From Oscillospiraceae bacterium (GTDB lineage: Bacteria; Bacillota; Clostridia; Oscillospirales; Oscillospiraceae), in NCBI GenBank assembly GCA_028691385.1, contig JAQUZL010000047.1, positions 1 through 13,759 of the forward strand: a stretch of DNA of 13,759 bases, given 5' to 3'. Below, piece by piece: positions 1 to 6,189 of the stretch; position 1 is the first letter of the stretch, and each line of letters starts with the position of its first letter. The translations under genes and the position numbers were made by a program. Below the pieces are notes generated by a model. It worked only from the letters and a program-made list of their open reading frames with translations. It ran no database searches and was not told the origin of the DNA.

Positions 1-425
1 GCCTCTCCGCCATCAGCTCCGGCGTTGTCGAAGGCTTTGAAGGCTCCACCTCCACTCTGGCCGGCGCAGGCGCTCCCTATGAGCTGGTGAAGAAGGTTGC
101 CCTGACCAACCACCTCATCGCAACCCGCTGGCTGTTCATGCCCCAGGATGTTTACGAAAGCATTCCCGAAAAGTATCAGACCATCATCAATGCGTGCGCT
201 CTCGAGTGCGGCGAATGGGAACAGACCAGTTGCGCAGCGGATGAAGACGCCCAGAAGAAGATGCTTGCTGAAAGCGGCGTAACCTGGAACGAAGTTGATC
301 TGGATGCCTTTACCGCAGCCTGCGCTCCTGTTTACGAGTGGATCGTTACCGAGTACGGCGCAGATCCCGAGCTGCATCAGAACCTTGTCACCCTGATTCA
401 GGATTACCGCGCAAAGAAATCCTGA
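1..425 (+). CDS. dctP: TRAP transporter solute-binding protein, DctP family (C-terminal part, cut by window edge)
   Basis: The reading frame is already open at the left edge (first full codon at 3) and ends at TGA 423-425, so only about 140 C-terminal residues are visible. The stretch beginning LSAISSGVVEGFEGSTSTL, followed by LTNHLIATRWLFMP, matches the C-terminal lobe of DctP-family periplasmic or lipoprotein substrate receptors. In those proteins a G-x-V-x-G-x-E segment precedes the strand that lines the ligand pocket. The protein would sit outside the membrane and hand a carboxylate-type ligand to the DctQM permease encoded directly downstream, which confirms the assignment. The N-terminus, the lipoprotein or signal peptide and the ligand-binding arginine are outside the window or not identifiable, so the substrate cannot be named. 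An internal ATG at 87 is not a credible start because homology runs upstream of it. Confidence 0.9.
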   Translation, partial: LSAISSGVVEGFEGSTSTLAGAGAPYELVKKVALTNHLIATRWLFMPQDVYESIPEKYQTIINACALECGEWEQTSCAADEDAQKKMLAESGVTWNEVDLDAFTAACAPVYEWIVTEYGADPELHQNLVTLIQDYRAKKS

Positions 426-452
426 TCGCGGTCTCTGATTTTTAACCGTTCA

Positions 453-485
453 TTCTCCCTGCCTGCGAACGGCAGGCAGGGAGAA
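453..485 (+). terminator. Strong intercistronic hairpin between dctP and dctQ
   Basis: A 14-bp perfect stem (453-466 pairing with 472-485, core CTCCCTGCCTGC) closes a 5-nt loop, GAACG. It lies 28 nt after the dctP stop. Only a short A/T-rich tail (ATTTATTA) follows rather than a clean U tract. It is therefore best read as a partial terminator or 3'-end stabiliser, which would let the receptor be made in excess over the permease, as in many binding-protein operons. The structure is seen in the sequence; the function is inferred. Confidence 0.7.
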
Positions 486-537
486 ATTTATTAATGGGGA
501 GTTTCTCTTTTTCAAAGAGAGTAAAAGGTCGCTGAAA

Positions 538-1083
538 ATGAAGAGAAAAATTACACCAATGCTCATTCTCAAAAACCTTGACGCAATCATCACCGGTACC
601 ACTTTGACGCTTTGCGTCATCCTTGTCAATATCAATGTTCTCATGCGATATTTTCTCAATGCGCCGCTGCAATGGAGCGAGGAAATCGTAACCAGTCTTT
701 TCGTGTGGACCGTTTTTATCGGCAGTGCGTATGCATACCGCAAGCACGCTCACCTTGGTGTAGATATTGTTGTCAAGATGATTCCCGGCAACGCTCAGAG
801 GGTTTTTAAAATCGTTATGGGCTTTTTGGAATTGTTGATTCTGATTATGCTGACCTGGATTTCCGCCGACTATGTAGGACATTTGATCTTTTCTCGTACC
901 GGCGAAATCAAAATTATGGTTACCGATCTGCTTCGTTTGCCGAAATGGTGGACCGGCATCGCCGTGCCGGCAGGCTTTGGCCTTTCCACCCTGTATGCGG
1001 TATGGTTTATGCTGACCGAAAAGTTCAATGTGATTCAAGTGAAAAAAACAGAAGAAGGGATGAAAGGAGGAAGGGAAGAATGA
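538..1083 (+). CDS. dctQ: TRAP transporter small permease subunit, DctQ family
   Basis: This 181-residue protein has four predicted hydrophobic segments, roughly residues 13-36, 46-68, 88-110 and 132-155, the usual DctQ topology. The motif LQWSEEIVTSLFVWTVFIGS (Trp-Ser-Glu-Glu before the second helix), followed by a basic/His patch and GVDIV, is characteristic of the family. DctQ is the small membrane subunit that scaffolds DctM and helps dock the binding protein. The start ATG 538 has AAAAGG at 523-528. The gene ends in TGA 1081-1083, overlapping the dctM start by four bases (ATGA), so the two are translationally coupled. A short hairpin (504-520, TCTCTTT / AAAGAGA) lies just upstream of the ribosome binding site and could modulate initiation. 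Confidence 0.93.
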   Translation: MKRKITPMLILKNLDAIITGTTLTLCVILVNINVLMRYFLNAPLQWSEEIVTSLFVWTVFIGSAYAYRKHAHLGVDIVVKMIPGNAQRVFKIVMGFLELLILIMLTWISADYVGHLIFSRTGEIKIMVTDLLRLPKWWTGIAVPAGFGLSTLYAVWFMLTEKFNVIQVKKTEEGMKGGREE

Positions 1084-2396
1084 CCTTAACGTTTGTAAGC
1101 ATCATTCCGATTATCCTGGTATTTCTGCTCTACTTCCTCGGCATGCCGATTGTCTATTCTCTCTTCGGCTCCACCTTCTTCTATTTCATGTTTATCGACA
1201 CCACCTCGCATCCGTGGCTGATTTTGCAAAAGGTCATGAATTCGACCCAGTCCTTCTCCATGCTGGCGATCCCGTTTTTCATTATGTCCGGCTCCGTCAT
1301 GAATTTTGGCGGCATCAGCGACAAGCTCATGGATTTCTGTGAGCTGCTGACCGGCCATATGAAGGGCGGCCTTGCACAGGTAAACGTACTTCTTTCGATG
1401 CTGATGGGCGGCTGCTCCGGCTCCGCAAATGCAGACTGCGCCATGCAGTCCAAAATGCTGGTTCCCGAAATGGAGAAGCGCGGTTACTCCAAAGCTTTCT
1501 CGGCAGCGATTACGGCAGCCTCGTCGGCAGCCACACCAGTGATTCCCCCCGGTGTAAACCTGATTATCTTCACCCTGATTGCACAGGCTTCGCTGGGACG
1601 CACCTTTGCCGCAGGCTATGTCCCCGGCATCCTGATGTCCATCTCGATGATGATTACCGTGGTGATCATCGCCCACAAGCGCAACTACCCCACGACGCGT
1701 GACAATTTCCCGCATATCACTGCCATCCTGAAGCAGGCGCTGAGCTCGTTCTGGGGTCTGTTCTTCCCGTTTGGCATCATCCTTGGTATGCGCTTCGGAA
1801 TGTTCACCCCCAGTGAGGGCGGTGCGGTAGCGGTGCTCTACTGCTTTATCATCGGCAGACTGGTCTACAAAAAGCTCAGCTTCCGCCAGCACTTCATCCC
1901 GATCATTCTGGATACCATCGCCGGTACCTCGAGCGTTGTGCTGATCATGGTTTCGGCCAGCGTTTTCGGTCAGTACTTGACCTGGATTAACCTGCCGAAG
2001 ATCGTGGCTGCTTCGATCCTCAGCGTGACCAGCAACAAGTATATCTTCTTGCTGCTGTGCAATGTTGTGCTGCTGGTTCTGGGTATGTTCCTCGAGGGTG
2101 GCGCGGCCCTGATGATTATCACACCGCTGCTGCTTCCCGTCGCCCTGACGTTGGGCATTGATGTGTATCACTTTGGCCTTGTGGCCATCTGCAACATCAT
2201 GATCGGTGGCATCACGCCTCCATTCGGTTCGATGATGTTCACGACCTGCGGCATTACAGGATGCTCTATCAGTGAATTTCTCAAGGAAGTCTGGCCGTTC
2301 ATCCTGTGCCTGTTTATTGTGCTGATTATGCTTACCTTCTGCCCGTGGCTCATCACCTGCGTGCCGAACCTGATCTATGGCGTCACCGGCGCCTGA
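1080..2396 (+). CDS. dctM: TRAP transporter large permease subunit, DctM family
   Basis: This 438-residue polytopic membrane protein is the ion-coupled transport subunit of the TRAP system. Seen in the sequence are the DctM signature around residues 100-165: GCSGSANADCAMQSKMLVP, then the region ending AASSAATPVIPPGVNLIIF. The C-terminal repeat carries IMIGGITPPFGSMMF. These paired, repeat-related motifs form the substrate and Na+ sites in the family. The start is ATG 1080, preceded by AAGGAGG at 1064-1070 and overlapping the dctQ stop. In-frame upstream codons reaching back to 945 lie inside dctQ and are rejected. Length is normal for the family (about 425-440). The substrate is unknown. Confidence 0.95.
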   Translation: MTLTFVSIIPIILVFLLYFLGMPIVYSLFGSTFFYFMFIDTTSHPWLILQKVMNSTQSFSMLAIPFFIMSGSVMNFGGISDKLMDFCELLTGHMKGGLAQVNVLLSMLMGGCSGSANADCAMQSKMLVPEMEKRGYSKAFSAAITAASSAATPVIPPGVNLIIFTLIAQASLGRTFAAGYVPGILMSISMMITVVIIAHKRNYPTTRDNFPHITAILKQALSSFWGLFFPFGIILGMRFGMFTPSEGGAVAVLYCFIIGRLVYKKLSFRQHFIPIILDTIAGTSSVVLIMVSASVFGQYLTWINLPKIVAASILSVTSNKYIFLLLCNVVLLVLGMFLEGGAALMIITPLLLPVALTLGIDVYHFGLVAICNIMIGGITPPFGSMMFTTCGITGCSISEFLKEVWPFILCLFIVLIMLTFCPWLITCVPNLIYGVTGA

Positions 2397-2454
2397 TCGC
2401 AAAAGCACAGATTTGCAAAACCGAACTGTTCAGGCAGCTTGTGCCTAATGCTGG

Positions 2455-2490
2455 CAGAGGGGATCGGCAAAAGCCGATCCCCTCTGTTTG
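2455..2490 (+). terminator. Rho-independent terminator after dctM
   Basis: A 14-bp perfect stem (2455-2468 with 2473-2486, core GAGGGGATCGGC) closes an AAAA loop and is followed by a short T-rich tail, TTTG. It lies about 60 nt past the dctM stop and closes the TRAP operon. The U tract is short, but the stem is very stable. Confidence 0.8.
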
Positions 2491-2800
2491 TCGGAACGCT
2501 ATTATTTCATCAGAATTCGATGACCGCGTAGCCATCACCTGTGGGTGAATGCTCCGGCTCACGCGGTATGCCTCAGTGCAGCAAGGAAAGACTCATCATC
2601 CACACACACTTTTCTCCATTTTGTATTCGCAGTGCATTTTACGAAAGCCTGCTTTTCGGCAGGCCACGAAAATCGGTCGAGAACTCCTTGGCGCGACCTT
2701 GTAAATAAAAAGTCCAATCGCCACCTGCTCGGGTCTGCTTGCGATGACCTTGACGCGTCTGCGCCGCTATTGTATTGAAAAAGGAAAGGAACTTCATCCC
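2491..2800. other. 310-bp intergenic region with several hairpins, no convincing gene
   Basis: No coding frame here is supported. The open frames on the plus strand (about 2545-2778) lack a ribosome binding site and any recognisable sequence. A three-tier inverted structure is present at 2523-2567: ACCGCGT and AGCC pair with GGCT and ACGCGGT around an inner TCACC/GGTGA hairpin. Smaller stems lie at 2647-2664 (GCCTGC/GCAGGC) and 2675-2698 (GGTCG/CGACC). They could belong to an untranslated RNA leader of the downstream phosphatase gene or be chance. On the minus strand, the last 20 codons of a frame ending at 2510 read like a protein tail (ending GDGYAVIEF), but a stop immediately precedes them, so at most this is a decayed remnant. 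Confidence 0.4.
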
Positions 2801-3598
2801 ATGCTGGATTTAAAACAAAAAAAGCTATTTCTGCTCGATATGGACGGCACCATCTATCTGGGCGATCAGCTCTTTGACGGTACGCTGGATTTTCTGCGCG
2901 AGGTTCGCAGCCGAGGCGGCCGCTATTTATTTGTCACCAACAATTCTTCCCGCGGGGTCAATGCCTATGTGGAGCGGCTGCTGCATATGGGAATCGACTT
3001 CACCACAAAGGAGGACTTTCTAACCTCGGTGGACGCGCTGATCTGGTACCTGCATGGACACGACTATGATAACACCCTGATCTATGCCTTCGGCACCAAA
3101 ACCTTCCGGCAGCAGCTTGTGGATGCCGGATTTCATATCGCCGACCATCTTGAGGATCATATCGGCCTGCTCGTATGCGGCTTTGACACCGAGCTGACCT
3201 TTCAAAAGCTGGAGGATGCCTGCATTTTGCTTGGCCGCGGCGTAGAATTTATCGCCACCAATCCCGACTGGGTTTGTCCTACCTCCTACGGTTCGGTGCC
3301 GGACTGCGGCAGCGTTTGTGAGATGCTGTTTCGCGCCACCGGACGCCGTCCTCATTTCATTGGCAAGCCGGAGCCGGACATGGCCTGCCTTTCGATGGAA
3401 AAGTACGGGTATTCCAAGGAGGAAACCGTATTGGTGGGTGACCGCATCTATACCGATATTGCCTGCGGCGTCCATGCCGGAATCGACACTGCCTTTGTCC
3501 TTTCCGGAGAGGGTGTGCCGGAGGACATTGAAAAATATCACGTTTCTCCCACTGAAACCTACCGTGATATTCGAGAAATCTTAGAAAAAATGCGATAA
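2801..3598 (+). CDS. HAD-superfamily IIA hydrolase (NagD-like phosphatase)
   Basis: This 265-residue cytoplasmic phosphatase belongs to the NagD/4-nitrophenylphosphatase branch (HAD class IIA cap). All four HAD motifs are intact. Motif I is DMDGT, residues 13-17 (nucleophile D13, acid/base D15). Motif II is TNNSS, 46-50. The motif III lysine is K189 in IGKPEPDM. Motif IV is GDRIYTDI, 213-220, with Mg2+-binding D214 and D219. The ATNPDWVCPT segment near 152 is typical of NagD-type cap regions. Known substrates of the family are small phosphate monoesters such as nucleotides, sugar phosphates or phosphoglycolate; which one applies here cannot be read. The start ATG 2801 follows an AAGGAAAGGA ribosome binding site at 2781-2790. 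An in-frame start at 2744 would only add a non-homologous extension. Confidence 0.92.
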   Translation: MLDLKQKKLFLLDMDGTIYLGDQLFDGTLDFLREVRSRGGRYLFVTNNSSRGVNAYVERLLHMGIDFTTKEDFLTSVDALIWYLHGHDYDNTLIYAFGTKTFRQQLVDAGFHIADHLEDHIGLLVCGFDTELTFQKLEDACILLGRGVEFIATNPDWVCPTSYGSVPDCGSVCEMLFRATGRRPHFIGKPEPDMACLSMEKYGYSKEETVLVGDRIYTDIACGVHAGIDTAFVLSGEGVPEDIEKYHVSPTETYRDIREILEKMR

Positions 3599-3632
3599 TT
3601 TCAAAATCCATCGACATCTTGTTGCTGGCGAA

Positions 3633-3640
3633 TTTTTTTT
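3633..3640 (+). terminator. Possible weak terminator (T8 tract) after the HAD gene
   Basis: A run of eight T residues lies 35 nt past the HAD stop codon. The sequence before it (about 3611-3630) folds only into a weak stem, so this may be an inefficient terminator or only a T tract. A separate promoter follows at 3675, which makes a transcript boundary here reasonable. Confidence 0.3.
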
Positions 3641-3674
3641 CAGGCAGCTCCCAATCTAAGCAGGGCATCAAGTC

Positions 3675-3703
3675 TTGACATCATCGGTGTGAAGTTTTAT
3701 GCT
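3675..3703 (+). promoter_or_regulatory. SigA-type promoter for the GGDEF response regulator gene
   Basis: TTGACA (3675-3680), a 17-nt spacer and TATGCT (3698-3703) form a near-consensus vegetative promoter. Transcription would start near 3710, giving a 5' leader of roughly 170 nt before the ATG at 3880. Confidence 0.75.
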
Positions 3704-3879
3704 AAAAAATAGAGAATTTACAAGGCATTTCCGTAATGTCGTCATCTTCAAATGAACGCTCACAAACGTCATAGCTGCTGCTTTCGTCGAGGATGCTTGG
3801 CATATTGCTTTTCCGGTGCAGCTTTGGAACCATCGGAAGATATTTATAAAACGAGCTTGCTGAAGGGAGCCTGGCTGGT
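3704..3879 (+). other. Long 5' leader of the GGDEF response regulator gene
   Basis: About 170 nt lie between the promoter and the start codon, with no supported gene of normal size. The leader contains short AUG-initiated frames, one beginning near 3799 and ending at about 3850. The final part carries the ribosome binding site AAGGGAG (3863-3869). I looked for the c-di-GMP (GEMM) riboswitch core and did not find it. The opposite strand has an open frame ending at 3702 whose last ~33 codons look somewhat protein-like, but it has no start signal and overlaps the promoter. Confidence 0.35.
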
Positions 3880-5175
3880 ATGCCGGAAACAATACTGATC
3901 GTCAACGATTCGAAATTTGAGAGAGAATTTTTAAAGCATATTCTTAAAAATAAATTTGAATTTTTAGAAGCGGCAGATGGCAACGAAGGGATTTGCCGGC
4001 TCAAAGAGCGCTATGAGAAAATTGATCTGGTTTTGCTCGATCTGGTCATGCCGGAAATGGACGGTCTTGAAGTGCTGAAAAAAAAGAACGAGCTGGCGTT
4101 TCTCAGCGAAATCCCCGTAATCATGCTCACCGGCAGCGAGGACAAAGCTGACCAGATTCAGGCATTTCAGCTTGGTGCAAACGATTATATCCAAAAGCCC
4201 TTCAACGGCAATGTAGTTCTTTCCAGAATCGATAATATTCTGGCCTCAAAGCGGCGTCTGCATTTCATCAAGGAGAAAGCGGAGCAGTTTCGCGTCCGAT
4301 CCGAAGTGGATCAGATGACCGGTCTCTACAACAAAACCACCACGATGAATAAAATCGAGGAATGCTTAAAGCTGTCGCCCAATCAGCTGCATGCTTTTTT
4401 CATTGTGGATATTGATAATTTTAAAACCGTGAATGATGTAGAAGGTCACCAGATGGGGGATCATACAATCTGTATCATTGCGGCAATGCTTTCCCAGTGT
4501 TTTAGAAAGTCGGACGTTGTCGGAAGAATCGGCGGCGACGAGTTTGCTGTTCTAATGTCCTGTATTGCGTCTAAGGAAAATGCACGGCAAAAAGCCACAG
4601 AGCTCATCACCGCCATGAAGTACAAATTGGACCTCACCATTCCGGAATATGTTTCGCTCAGTATCGGTCTTTCCTTCTGCGATCAGGAAAACGCGACCTG
4701 TGATGAGCTGTTTGGTCGAAGCGACCAAGCGCTCTATCTCTCCAAAAGCACTGGAAAAGGGAAATACACAGAATACGGCAAAGAAGAGGCCGCATCCCAA
4801 GCTGCTAAGAAAAATCTTGTCCTAGTTTCCGATGACCGAAGCGTCAACAGTCAAATCGAGAGTGCCTCCGACGAAAACTGCCACTGTGTCTTCTATCCGT
4901 CCATCTTGGATTTGCAGCCGGAGCTGTTCTCCGGCGAAGACAAGCTGCTGTTCCTCGATCTTTCTAAAGCAGATGACTTCGGAAACACCATGCTGCAGCA
5001 ATACCAAAAGCTTCCCCATCCGGTGGATATCCCGGTCTATGCAATCTGCGAGGAAGAAAATATCGGCCAGTATCGCTGCGCTCTCCAATTTGACGGCATT
5101 CGTGATATTCTCACGCTGCCGCTTGAGATTGCAAAAGTGCGTAAAAAAATTGAAGCACAGCATTTGCCTTGCTGA
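3880..5175 (+). CDS. Response regulator with REC and GGDEF (diguanylate cyclase) domains and a C-terminal receiver-like domain
   Basis: This is a 431-residue cytoplasmic protein. Residues 4-120 form a receiver: metal-binding D10 in ILIVNDS, phosphoacceptor D54 in LLDLVMPEMDG, T84 in IMLTG and K106-P107 in YIQKPF. Residues about 143-299 form a GGDEF domain with GRIGGDEF at 215-222, substrate-site residues in DIDNFKTVND, and an intact RxxD inhibitory site (R209, D212) exactly five residues before GGDEF. It should therefore make c-di-GMP from two GTP under phosphorylation control and with product inhibition. Residues about 311-425 look like a second receiver that has lost key residues: D318/D319, D360 and P414 remain, but Thr is replaced by C390 and Lys by L413. 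No histidine kinase or c-di-GMP effector gene is nearby. The start ATG 3880 has AAGGGAG 10 nt upstream. Confidence 0.92.
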   Translation: MPETILIVNDSKFEREFLKHILKNKFEFLEAADGNEGICRLKERYEKIDLVLLDLVMPEMDGLEVLKKKNELAFLSEIPVIMLTGSEDKADQIQAFQLGANDYIQKPFNGNVVLSRIDNILASKRRLHFIKEKAEQFRVRSEVDQMTGLYNKTTTMNKIEECLKLSPNQLHAFFIVDIDNFKTVNDVEGHQMGDHTICIIAAMLSQCFRKSDVVGRIGGDEFAVLMSCIASKENARQKATELITAMKYKLDLTIPEYVSLSIGLSFCDQENATCDELFGRSDQALYLSKSTGKGKYTEYGKEEAASQAAKKNLVLVSDDRSVNSQIESASDENCHCVFYPSILDLQPELFSGEDKLLFLDLSKADDFGNTMLQQYQKLPHPVDIPVYAICEEENIGQYRCALQFDGIRDILTLPLEIAKVRKKIEAQHLPC

Positions 5176-5176
5176 C

Positions 5177-5194
5177 ACTTTATTCTGATAAAGT
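5177..5194 (+). terminator. Short A/T-rich hairpin after the GGDEF gene
   Basis: A 7-bp perfect stem, ACTTTAT / ATAAAGT, with loop TCTG starts two bases after the stop codon at 5173-5175. It is weak and lacks a strong U tract, but its position directly after the gene suggests a terminator. Confidence 0.4.
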
Positions 5195-5243
5195 ATTCCA
5201 TTTGCTTTTGCAATTTTAGAATATATATTTTTAACGATTTAAA

Positions 5244-5714
5244 ATGGGAAATGACTATATGGACGCTCCCGATGTGGTGATTTATCGTGAGACCGTTTCG
5301 GATGAAAATATCAATCACCCCACAAAAGTCGTTGATGATAGTGTGGGCAACTTAACTGACATTCGTGCAAAAAACGGCGGACTACCAATTCTTCACGATT
5401 CTGTGTCCGCAAAGTGGACTATGCGTAGTGATCGCGCCCAAAACAGCAGAACCGAGGCTTTAAGCCTTATTAGAAATTGAAAGGGACGTCTTCCGCATAT
5501 TGTGGTTGTGACTGGCAAACCGATGCCCGCTCGGTTGGCATCTCTAGCACTTGGCACAGGAGATATTGACTGTGTATATCATTTCGCATTGTATGAATTG
5601 GTTGAAGCCGTTAATGCAACGGGTGCGGAAGACTCAATTGAGATGCTCAACTTACTGATTGATGGGAAACGGTTAAAAGATATCAGTGACCTTCCGCTGG
5701 ATTTAACGGTATAA
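5244..5714 (+). pseudogene. Remnant of an NgoMIV-type type II restriction endonuclease (N-terminus missing, in-frame TGA)
   Basis: Two stretches in the same frame (5244-5477 and 5481-5711) are separated by one TGA at 5478-5480. Together they give about 155 residues resembling the C-terminal half of NgoMIV, which cleaves GCCGGC. The catalytic Asp is in APDVVIY. The KWTMRSDRAQNSRTE segment holds the K-x13-E active-site spacing of the CCGG-specific group and the RSDR base-reading element. LGTGDIDCVYHFALYEL and GKRLKDISDLPLDL also match. From memory, NgoMIV has arginine where the stop occurs (RNRKGRLPH), so CGA to TGA is the simplest lesson. About 130 N-terminal residues, including an active-site Glu, are absent. 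The frame upstream hits a stop at 5232 and then the cyclase gene. No ribosome binding site or methyltransferase gene is present. Not functional unless the TGA is read through and another N-terminus is supplied. Confidence 0.85.
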
Positions 5715-5739
5715 GAAACCTTTTCAGTAAAGGGATTAT

Positions 5740-5848
5740 TGCCGTTTGTTGGGTGCACACCCTAAGAATACCCGTTTGCCGAGTGCAGGGTCTAAATCGC
5801 CCATGAGCTCCGCAGGCGGGTATTTTTATCAGCACCCAACAAACGGCA
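5740..5848. repeat. Palindromic repeat element with internal tandem copy
   Basis: A perfect 17-bp inverted repeat (TGCCGTTTGTTGGGTGC at 5740-5756, its complement at 5832-5848) brackets 75 bp. Inside it lies a second, nested inverted repeat of about 12 bp, one pair being G-T (5763-5774 with 5817-5828, core AATACCCG/CGGGTATT). The outer arm is also repeated directly 30 bp further in: CCGTTTGTTGGGTGCA at 5742-5757 and CCGTTTGCCGAGTGCA at 5772-5787 differ by three transitions. There is no T tract on either strand, no transposase and no clear target duplication. REP-like or MITE-like intergenic repeat is the best description; an open frame on the minus strand across it only mirrors the repeat. Confidence 0.75.
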
Positions 5849-5911
5849 GAAAGCAAAAAAACCGTCAAAAAGCCTTGTTACCAAGACCTTTTAACGGCTA
5901 CCGTGTGCAAA

Positions 5912-5960
5912 AGAAAAACGGTAATCCTGATACGCATCGTATCAAAATTACCGTTCTTCT
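5912..5960 (-). terminator. Terminator of the tRNA-Leu gene
   Basis: Read on the minus strand, a hairpin with arms at 5947-5960 and 5912-5925 (core AACGGTAAT / ATTACCGTT, one mismatch) starts two bases after the encoded CCA and is followed by a T-rich run (TTTTTCTTTT). An inner 7-bp stem TGATACG/CGTATCA with loop CAT sits inside it. Confidence 0.7.
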
Positions 5961-5961
5961 A

Positions 5962-6045
5962 TGGTGCGAGAGATGGGACTCGAACCCACACGCCATAAGA
6001 CACACGCACCTCAAACGTGCCTGTCTACCATTCCAGCACTCTCGC
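5962..6045 (-). tRNA. tRNA-Leu (anticodon GAG)
   Basis: On the minus strand the sequence folds as a class II tRNA. The acceptor GCGAGAG (6045-6039) pairs with CTCTCGC (5972-5966), followed by A73 and an encoded CCA (5964-5962). The anticodon stem CACGT/GCGTG encloses loop TTGAGGT, placing GAG at positions 6012-6010, which reads CUC/CUU leucine codons. A long variable arm (GTCTTATGGC core) and a T arm with GGGTTCGAGTCCC are present. An alternative register giving UGA would break the anticodon stem, so it is rejected. Length with CCA is 84 nt, normal for tRNA-Leu. Confidence 0.93.
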
Positions 6046-6061
6046 AAATCATGTAAGATGT

Positions 6062-6090
6062 ATTATATCGGTTGTCTTTTCGTTTGTCAA
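6062..6090 (-). promoter_or_regulatory. Perfect consensus promoter for tRNA-Leu
   Basis: On the minus strand, TTGACA (6090-6085), a 17-nt spacer and TATAAT (6067-6062) lie about 16 nt upstream of the tRNA 5' end. A fully consensus vegetative promoter is typical of stable RNA genes. Confidence 0.88.
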
Positions 6091-6124
6091 CCATCTTTTC
6101 TCGGGGAAAGGCAATCTTTTGCTA

Positions 6125-6153
6125 TTGCGAAACGGAGAAATTTCTGCTAAAGT
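6125..6153 (+). promoter_or_regulatory. Possible promoter for rsmE
   Basis: TTGCGA (6125-6130), a 17-nt spacer and TAAAGT (6148-6153) form a moderate match to a vegetative promoter about 35 nt before the rsmE start. It is needed because the gene before it (tRNA) is transcribed the other way. Confidence 0.4.
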
Positions 6154-6189
6154 ATATTCGTATCATTTTGACGATTCGGAGGAGCCGCT

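Noticed and set aside
945..1079. Upstream extension of the dctM frame to 945
   Set aside because: It lies inside dctQ; ATG 1080 has AAGGAGG at correct spacing and gives the family's usual N-terminus.
1086..2408. Long minus-strand open frame opposite dctM, and similar ones opposite the activase operon (8000-9007, 9302-10804, 10638-12044)
   Set aside because: They mirror the codon pattern of clearly coding plus-strand genes, have compositions rich in His, Arg, Gln and Gly without hydrophobic cores, and lack credible start signals.
2491..2800. 6S RNA, SRP RNA, T-box or other known riboswitch
   Set aside because: None of the conserved cores (for example the SRP GGAAG-type loop or the T-box GGTGGNACCGCG) is present.
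3704..3879. c-di-GMP riboswitch upstream of the diguanylate cyclase
   Set aside because: The conserved GEMM core and tetraloop-receptor pattern could not be found.
3702..4004. Minus-strand 100-codon frame over the GGDEF leader
   Set aside because: Two thirds of it is antisense to the receiver domain, its end overlaps the promoter, and no ribosome binding site or known motif is present. Its last ~33 codons look protein-like, but that is too little to call.
5740..5848. CRISPR repeats or a transposon end
   Set aside because: There are only two direct copies without regular unique spacers, no cas or transposase gene, and no target-site duplication.
6003..6019. Reading the tRNA anticodon as UGA (serine)
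   Set aside because: That register breaks the anticodon stem (A-C pair); the GAG register gives five acceptable pairs and leucine-type features.
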